Of a DNA stretch of 64,000 nt, positions 59,221-64,000 are shown piece by piece. Position 1 is the first letter of the stretch; every line of letters begins with the position of its first letter. Below the pieces are notes generated by a model. That model searched no databases and was not told where the DNA came from. It was given only the letters and a program-made list of their open reading frames with translations. Where the stretch lies: the NCBI GenBank assembly GCA_024742695.1, contig JANSXY010000008.1:83311-147310 (forward strand), written 5' to 3'. Position numbers and translations under genes: made by a program. The DNA comes from Paracoccaceae bacterium (lineage in GTDB: Bacteria; Pseudomonadota; Alphaproteobacteria; Rhodobacterales; Rhodobacteraceae).

Positions 59221-60072
59221 ATGCGACAAGCGGCCACGGACCTGATCGACCTCGAAACCTATCCGATCGCAGCGCCCGGACCCTTGCGCGATGCGATCCT
59301 GGCGCGGGTGCGCGATGAGCTTGCGTTGCGCGGATGCGCGGTGCTCAAGGGCTTCCTGACGCCGGCCGGGATCGCCGCCGCCGTGGCCGAGGCCGAAGGC
59401 GTGGCCGACCGGGGCCACCGCAGCTATTCGCGCACCAACGCCTATTTCACCGCCGAAGACCCCGGCCTGCCGGAAACCGATCCGCGACGCCGGTTCTTCG
59501 ACAGGTCGAACGCGTTCATCCCGGCCGACAACTTTGCGCCGGGCGGGCCTTTGCGCACCGTCTTCGACAGCGACGGGTTCGACACGTTCATCCGCGACTG
59601 CCTCGAGGAACCCGAAGACCGCTTCTTCCGCTATGCCGACCCGCTGGCGGACATGATCGTGAACGCAGCCTGGGAGGGCAACGGGTTTCCCTGGCACTTC
59701 GACACCAACAATTTCACCGTCACGCTGGCCCTGCAGAACGCGGAGGGCGGCGGCGAATTCGAATATGCCCCGATGATCCGCGACAGCGACCACGAGAATT
59801 TCGACGAGGTTGCCAAGGTTCTCGACGGCACCTCCGACAAGGTGATTTCGCTGACGCTGGAACCCGGCGATCTGCAGCTGTTCAAGGGCCGCTACTCTCT
59901 GCACCGCGTCGCGCCGCTCCGGGGCCCGACGCCGCGCTACGTCGCGATCTTTTCCTACGTGCAGGAGCAAGGCATGGTGGGCAGCGTCGAACGCACCCGG
60001 CAGCTTTACGGACGAACCCTGCCGATCCACCACGAGCGCGCCGGGCAGCGGGCCGACGCCCTGATCGACTGA
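59221..60072 (+). CDS. HalD/BesD-family Fe(II)/2-oxoglutarate oxygenase, hydroxylase-type HxD
   Basis: About 283 residues. The core FPWHFDTNNFTVTLALQ followed by GGGEFEYAP is the HalD/BesD signature. Known halogenases of the family carry HxG; here the triad reads His159-x-Asp161 with His228 (SLHRVAP) and Arg239 for 2-oxoglutarate, which predicts hydroxylation, not chlorination. Known substrates are free amino acids such as lysine. The start is ATG 59221; GTG 59182 would add 13 residues with two Cys. Monocistronic after a terminator and convergent with dusA. Confidence 0.82.
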   Translation: MRQAATDLIDLETYPIAAPGPLRDAILARVRDELALRGCAVLKGFLTPAGIAAAVAEAEGVADRGHRSYSRTNAYFTAEDPGLPETDPRRRFFDRSNAFIPADNFAPGGPLRTVFDSDGFDTFIRDCLEEPEDRFFRYADPLADMIVNAAWEGNGFPWHFDTNNFTVTLALQNAEGGGEFEYAPMIRDSDHENFDEVAKVLDGTSDKVISLTLEPGDLQLFKGRYSLHRVAPLRGPTPRYVAIFSYVQEQGMVGSVERTRQLYGRTLPIHHERAGQRADALID

Positions 60073-60130
60073 CCGGCGGCCTCGCGGCCCCCGGAAGGCT
60101 CCGGAAGGCCCCGGGCCGAAGCAACCGGGA

Positions 60131-61135
60131 TCAGGCCGCCGCGCGGCAAACCTGCGCGGCGGCGGCGTCGTAAAGCTCGAGGCCCGCGCCCGGGCGCGAT
60201 GCGCCTTCCGACAGCATCCGCCGCCAGGCCCGCGCGCCGGGCTGGCCGTGAAACAGCCCCAGCATATGTCGCGTGACCTGGTGCAGCCGGCCGCCGGCGG
60301 CGAGATGCCGGGCGATGTAGGGCCGCATCCGGGCCACCGCCCCGGCCCGGTCCGGTCCCGGCGCGCCGCCGAAGATCGCCGCGTCGGCGGGCGCGAGGAT
60401 CGCGAAGGGATCGTGGTAGGCGGCGCGACCGATCATCACCCCGTCGAGACCCGCGTCAAGAAAGCCCCGCGCCGCGTCCAGGTCGCCGATGCCGCCGTTG
60501 ATCGACAGGTGCAGGCCGGGAAAGACGCGCTTCATCTCGGCCACCAGCGGGTAGTCGAGCGGCGGGATCTCGCGGTTTTCCTTCGGCGACAGGCCCTGAA
60601 GCCAGGCCTTGCGGGCATGTACGGTGAACCGGGTGACGCCGGCGGCGGCGACGGTTTCGAGGAAGTGCGGCAAGACCTCGCGCGGCTCCTGCTCGTCCAC
60701 GCCGATGCGGCACTTCACCGTGACCTCGACCGGCGACGCCGCGATCATCGCGGCCACGCAATCGGCGACAAGGCCGGGGCGCTCCATCAGCACCGCCCCG
60801 AAACACCCCGACTGCACCCGGTCCGAAGGGCAGCCGACGTTGAGGTTGATCTCGTCATAGCCCCAGTCGGCCGCGATCCGCACCGCCGCGGCCAGTTCGG
60901 CCGGATCGGACCCGCCGAGTTGCAGCGCCACCGGATGTTCGGCCGCGTCGTAATCCAGCAGCCGCGCGCGGTCGCCGTGGATCACGGCGGCGGCGGTCAC
61001 CATCTCGGTGTACAGCAATGCCTCGCGCGACAGCACGCGGTGGAAGGCCCGGCAATGCCGGTCGGTCCAGTCCATCATGGGTGCCACGGCAAGGCGAGAC
61101 GCCCGCTTAGCCACTGTTTTTTCTACATTTTCCAT
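60131..61135 (-). CDS. dusA: tRNA-dihydrouridine synthase A
   Basis: 334 residues. FMN-dependent reduction of uridines 20/20a in the tRNA D-loop. Motifs: VAPMMDWTDRHCRAFHR at the start, NLNVGCPSDRVQSGCFGA with the catalytic Cys, FTVHARKAWLQGLSPKENR, and SINGGIGD. The first dozen codons (ENVEKTVAKR) are AT-richer and precede the conserved part; they probably come from the integrated island whose integrase faces this gene. Confidence 0.96.
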   Translation of the reverse strand: MENVEKTVAKRASRLAVAPMMDWTDRHCRAFHRVLSREALLYTEMVTAAAVIHGDRARLLDYDAAEHPVALQLGGSDPAELAAAVRIAADWGYDEINLNVGCPSDRVQSGCFGAVLMERPGLVADCVAAMIAASPVEVTVKCRIGVDEQEPREVLPHFLETVAAAGVTRFTVHARKAWLQGLSPKENREIPPLDYPLVAEMKRVFPGLHLSINGGIGDLDAARGFLDAGLDGVMIGRAAYHDPFAILAPADAAIFGGAPGPDRAGAVARMRPYIARHLAAGGRLHQVTRHMLGLFHGQPGARAWRRMLSEGASRPGAGLELYDAAAAQVCRAAA

Positions 61136-61217
61136 CTCTCACCCACCGGGACTCGGCATGCAGATTCCCCCGGATTCGCCGCGTTTTGCCGGGTTTTTCC
61201 TGATTCCGCGAGCGGAG

Positions 61218-61234
61218 TTGCTACGGCGTAGCAA
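61218..61234. promoter_or_regulatory. Inverted repeat between dusA and the integrase
   Basis: TTGCTAC-GGC-GTAGCAA, a perfect 7-3-7 dyad with little GC, midway between the two divergent genes. It could be an operator for island regulation or a recombinase arm site. Not assigned further. Confidence 0.4.
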
Positions 61235-61260
61235 TTTCTGCCCGGCCCCACGCCCCCGTT

Positions 61261-61299
61261 CGAGAGGCCCACCGGGACCAACCGGACCTCTCGTTTTCC
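61261..61299 (+). terminator. Terminator-like hairpin upstream of the integrase
   Basis: CGAGAGG (61261-61267) pairs with CCTCTCG (61287-61293), with an inner CCGG/CCGG step, and TTTTCC follows. It faces the integrase but no gene precedes it on this strand, so it may be an attenuator of the integrase leader. Confidence 0.45.
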
Positions 61300-61354
61300 G
61301 GGTTTCAAGACCCGACCCAACCTTACGGCTGCACTCACATCACGGAGCCCACCC

Positions 61355-62602
61355 ATGTCTGCCGACATCATCGTCTTTCCTGGTCCCCGTAACGCCCGGG
61401 GCTTGGAGACACAGACCCACGCTTCAAGCTGCGATACTGAAGCACGCGCCAAGCATCGCAAGACTGTCCGGACGGCTCAGGTCCAGGACGGCCGACGCAG
61501 GAAGAACGGGAAATCTCGCAGCGTCGAGCCTAACATTCAAGAGATACCGGGAGAGAACGGCAAGGCCTCCTTCCGTGTCCAGCTCCGAAAGTCAGCCAGG
61601 GGAAAGACCCTCAACCTGACAAAGACATTCTCGACGCTGCCCATGGCGAGGAAGTGGAAGAAGAGAAAGCTCGCCGAGATCGAAATTGGCAGCATTCAAA
61701 CCGTTGAACGCAGCGGCGCCACGGTCGCCGAAGCGATCAACGCCCGCTTGGCCATACACAAGAACCTCGGACGTTCCGCGAAGCAGCAGCTTAGCTGGCT
61801 CAAAGACAGCAAGTTCGGGAAAACTAAGCTGAGCGATTTGTCGCTCGACGCTCTGACAAACCTTGCGGACGACATGCTTGCCGAAGAGCGGCAAGCTCAA
61901 ACCGTCGCCGGATATCTGACCATCCTCGTGCACACATTGGACTGGGCTTCGCGCCGCGGATTCTCCGTTCCGGTCCCTGCACTCAAGGAGGCTATGGAAC
62001 AGATGTGGGAAGACGAGATTCTTGCCCGGTCCGAAGAACGGAACCGTCGACCAACGATCGACGAACTGAATAGAATTCTCGACGCTGTGAGCAGCAACAA
62101 GCGCCAAAAGAGTCCTCTCGCAAAGATCATTGTCTTCGCGATCTTCAGCTGCCGCCGCTTGGCAGAAATCTGCAGCTTGCGCTGGGATGACCTCAACATT
62201 GAACAGAAGAAAATCCTCGTTCGAGACATGAAGCATCCGCGCAAGAAGAAGGGGAATAATGTCTGGTGCAACCTGACGGATGAAGCATTGGAAATCATTC
62301 TGTCAATGCCTCGAACAAGCGAGTATATTTTTCCTTTCAAGGCAACCTCAGTCGGCACCGCGTGGCGCCGTCATCGTGATCGACTGAATATATGTGACCT
62401 TCGATTCCATGACCTAAGGCATGAAGGGATTACCCGCCTCTTCGAAATGGGAATACCCGCAGCATTTGTTGCAAAGCATTCTGGACATAAGAACGGCGGG
62501 TGCCTCTACCGCTATGAGCATGTCGAGCAGCAAGGAGACAAGTTCATGACTTGGGAATGGACGAAGCGGGTTCTCAATGAGCCTACTGGCCCGGCAACTT
62601 GA
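61355..62602 (+). CDS. int: Tyrosine recombinase (integrase) of a dusA-associated element
   Basis: 415 residues. The catalytic domain holds Arg268 (SCRRLAEICSLRW), a Lys-rich beta hairpin (KHPRKKKGN), HDLRHEG (His352, Arg355), the HSGH box and a final Tyr in the YRYEHV block, giving all the usual active-site residues. The N-terminal SAM-like DNA-binding part is about 125-210. Lower G+C than the backbone. It starts 219 bases from the 5' end of dusA in divergent orientation, the position described for dusA-targeting integrases. GGAG precedes the ATG. Confidence 0.9.
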   Translation: MSADIIVFPGPRNARGLETQTHASSCDTEARAKHRKTVRTAQVQDGRRRKNGKSRSVEPNIQEIPGENGKASFRVQLRKSARGKTLNLTKTFSTLPMARKWKKRKLAEIEIGSIQTVERSGATVAEAINARLAIHKNLGRSAKQQLSWLKDSKFGKTKLSDLSLDALTNLADDMLAEERQAQTVAGYLTILVHTLDWASRRGFSVPVPALKEAMEQMWEDEILARSEERNRRPTIDELNRILDAVSSNKRQKSPLAKIIVFAIFSCRRLAEICSLRWDDLNIEQKKILVRDMKHPRKKKGNNVWCNLTDEALEIILSMPRTSEYIFPFKATSVGTAWRRHRDRLNICDLRFHDLRHEGITRLFEMGIPAAFVAKHSGHKNGGCLYRYEHVEQQGDKFMTWEWTKRVLNEPTGPAT

Positions 62603-62674
62603 TCTCTTCCGAACGCCATTTCCGATACAAAGCAGATGAGCCCATTTCTTGAGTGTTCCACAGAATAGGTTCAA

Positions 62675-62929
62675 ATGGACACTCTCGAAATACTCCTGAA
62701 ACACTTTAACTTCCGGCCATATGTCCCCCTTGAGGAAGCGGGTAAATTCTGGGGTCATGCTGAAAAGACAATGAAAGAGAAGATTGATTCTGGGGAGATA
62801 CGCCTTCCCTACTTCACACCCGACGGCAAGCAGAAAACAATCAAGCTGGTACGCGTAGAAATTATCGCTAAGATTCTGGACGAGAGGGCAAGCTGCGCGG
62901 AACGTGAATTCGAAAAACTCTGGAGTTGA
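62675..62929 (+). CDS. PrtN-like pyocin activator / excisionase-type DNA-binding protein
   Basis: 84 residues. The pattern YVPLEEAGKFWG, then SGEIRLPYF, a QKTIKLV strand and a DERASCAEREFEKLW tail match the small PrtN family. Such genes often follow integrases in islands and may act as transcription activators or recombination directionality factors. Its position 72 bases after int supports a role in element control. Low G+C. Confidence 0.65.
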   Translation: MDTLEILLKHFNFRPYVPLEEAGKFWGHAEKTMKEKIDSGEIRLPYFTPDGKQKTIKLVRVEIIAKILDERASCAEREFEKLWS

Positions 62930-63154
62930 AGCCAAGGCGTTATAAGGGTGTGACGATTTAACAGACGCGCCATCCATGGCGGCTTGAGGGGTCGATTGAC
63001 CAAGATAACGCCACCCATAAGCCGAATCGGATCGGCGCTACTTTTCCAGTTACCATTTCGTCCTTCCTAAATTGTCTGCAACACAGAGCTGTGTTCTCTT
63101 GATGGTCTATAGAGATTGCCCCGACTGCCATGCGGCGGCCGGGGCATCGATTGC

Positions 63155-63679
63155 TTATTTCAGAAGGGCCTCGAGAGCGCGGAGGTTGTCGTCGATCCGG
63201 GCCGCTGCATATCGCAACGCGGCATCGAGGTTGGCGACCAGCGCCCGATCCGTTTCGAGGATCACCGACTTGATCTCGCATTCGGAGGGAATAGAGATCA
63301 GGACCTCTCGAAGGGCTTCGAGGAGCGCAATCGCGTCTCGGATCACGTCCCGATCGTCGATCCTTGGGCCGCGATGGAGGCTCTCCAAGCCAGCGAGGGC
63401 CTCCATTACCCCAGGGTATCCGCAGAGACGGGCGATTGCAGAAAGCGTGCCGCCTTCGTCCTGCAAAAGTGCCGCGAGGCGGGCAAAAGCAAGATCCCGG
63501 GCGTCTTCGTCGGTTGGGATCCCGACATGCGTTGCGATGATAGGTAGAGGTGCGTTCATATCGCCTCCAGTGAAAGCGCCGGCAAAGTAGCCGGCAGAGA
63601 GAGGGGGCAGAGGCAAGCCTCTGCCGACGTTCGCGTCCCGTCGGGCGGTGAGATCACCGCCACGAATGTCAAGAAACAT
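63155..63679 (-). CDS. Island hypothetical protein
   Basis: About 174 residues from ATG 63679, which has GAGGA upstream. A second good start at 63559 (GGAGGCGAT site) would give 134 residues. The C-terminal part is helical, with paired Leu/Ala-rich segments (DLAFARLAALLQDEG, RDAIALLEALREVLI) and ends in a DAALRYAAARIDDNLRALEALL coiled-coil-like helix. The N-terminal extension (DIRGGDLTARRDANVGRG...GGD) is Gly/Arg-rich. No family recognised. Between the PrtN-like gene and the IS21 element. Confidence 0.55.
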   Translation of the reverse strand: MFLDIRGGDLTARRDANVGRGLPLPPLSAGYFAGAFTGGDMNAPLPIIATHVGIPTDEDARDLAFARLAALLQDEGGTLSAIARLCGYPGVMEALAGLESLHRGPRIDDRDVIRDAIALLEALREVLISIPSECEIKSVILETDRALVANLDAALRYAAARIDDNLRALEALLK

Positions 63680-63735
63680 CAGCTTCCTCAAAGAGAGAGG
63701 CTGGATTCTTCAAAATAAACGACCCTACTCGTATT

Positions 63736-64000
63736 TGTTGATTTCCACCCAGAACTGACCCGGGTTTTCCATCGAGAAGTGACCCACCTTTGATTATGGT
63801 TTTCGGGTCAGCTGGGGGTCAAGGCATGGGTTGGCTCCTTCTTTTTTCTGGCCGCGGCGGAACTTGCCTTGAAGCGGAAGCTGTCGTTTCCGGTTTCGAG
63901 GATGTGGCAGCGGTGGGTGAGACGGTCGAGCAGCGCGGTTGTCATCTTGGCGTCGCCGAAGACCGAGGCCCACTCGCTGAAGCTGAGGTTCGTTGTGATC
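63736..64000 (-). mobile_element. IS21-family insertion sequence, 3' end (cut by the window)
   Basis: From about 63736 the sequence begins TGTTGATTTCCACCC. It shows the repeated terminal blocks of IS21 elements (AGAACTGACCC at 63751, then AGAAGTGACCC at 63775), followed by the end of istB. The rest lies beyond the window, so completeness cannot be judged. Confidence 0.75.
63808..64000 (-). CDS. istB: IstB-like ATPase of an IS21 element, C-terminal part (partial)
   Basis: The visible 63 residues read [19 protein letters not shown] and then [17 protein letters not shown], ending in a Lys-rich tail. This is the C-terminus of the transposition helper ATPase IstB, which carries the IS21 sensor-2-like block. 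The Walker motifs lie outside the window. Together with the terminal repeats downstream it identifies the IS. Confidence 0.9.
   Translation of the reverse strand, partial: ITTNLSFSEWASVFGDAKMTTALLDRLTHRCHILETGNDSFRFKASSAAARKKKEPTHALTPS

Noticed and set aside
62675..62929. Evidence for a pyocin or phage-tail cluster, from the PrtN-like gene
   Set aside because: No tail, lysis or structural phage gene is in the window; PrtN-like genes are also common in plain integrative elements.

Overview
The window is a high-GC (about two-thirds G+C) alphaproteobacterial chromosome segment. DddP, the soxBDAG sarcosine oxidase operon, DUF1289, DUF1223, the TTC38-like protein, a purB-linked FliG and a GC-rich intergenic hairpin element together point to Rhodobacterales (Roseobacter/Paracoccus-type). 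No 16S or other species marker is present, so the genus is not assigned. The first gene and the last mobile element are cut by the window ends.

Layout. 1-4.1 kb: tail of an unknown acidic protein, a TTC38-like repeat protein, then two tandem paralogous secreted proteins. These carry duplicated Cys-containing domains and long Gly-rich tails, and each has a CtrA-type box upstream. 4.1-9.9 kb: trigger factor, tRNA-Leu(TAG), an unknown protein, the NAD(P)HX repair enzyme, and glnB-glnA behind an NtrC-like site. 9.9-20 kb: an HODM-type haem N-demethylase relative, the DMSP lyase DddP, DUF6314, purB, a tiny secreted Cys protein, an orphan FliG, an EamA transporter, DUF1223 and aconitase. 20-27 kb, minus strand: ccmABCDG (cytochrome c maturation), a Mth938-like protein, a TSUP transporter, and yajC-secD-secF. 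27-50 kb: serS, a GNAT protein, an FkbM-glycosyltransferase fusion, der-bamB-yfgM-like, an RND pump pair, an Atm1-type ABC exporter, a LysM protein, a LOG protein, an orphan lipoprotein, a second TSUP, a PhyH-like oxygenase, a CrtI-like oxidoreductase, and DUF1289-ruvX-ccmI.

50-56 kb: the sarcosine oxidase operon, interrupted between soxB and soxD by an AT-rich (about 44% GC) three-helix membrane-protein gene. 56-61 kb: a two-domain glycosyltransferase, Fe superoxide dismutase, a HalD/BesD-family oxygenase carrying the hydroxylase-type HxD motif, and dusA. From about 61.1 kb to the end the GC content and codon use change. A tyrosine integrase sits head-to-head with the 5' end of dusA, followed by a PrtN-like regulator, an island hypothetical and the 3' end of an IS21-family element. 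This is the expected start of a dusA-integrated genomic island.

How the genes fit together: DddP, sarcosine oxidase and the N-demethylase relative suggest use of methylated sulfur and amine osmolytes. glnB/glnA handle nitrogen, ccmABCDG plus ccmI mature c-type cytochromes, and YajC-SecDF, BamB and trigger factor serve protein export and outer-membrane assembly. The best candidates for something undescribed are the CtrA-boxed Gly-tail pair (1.7-4.0 kb), the AT-rich gene inside the sox operon, the two multidomain glycosyltransferase fusions, and the dusA island edge.
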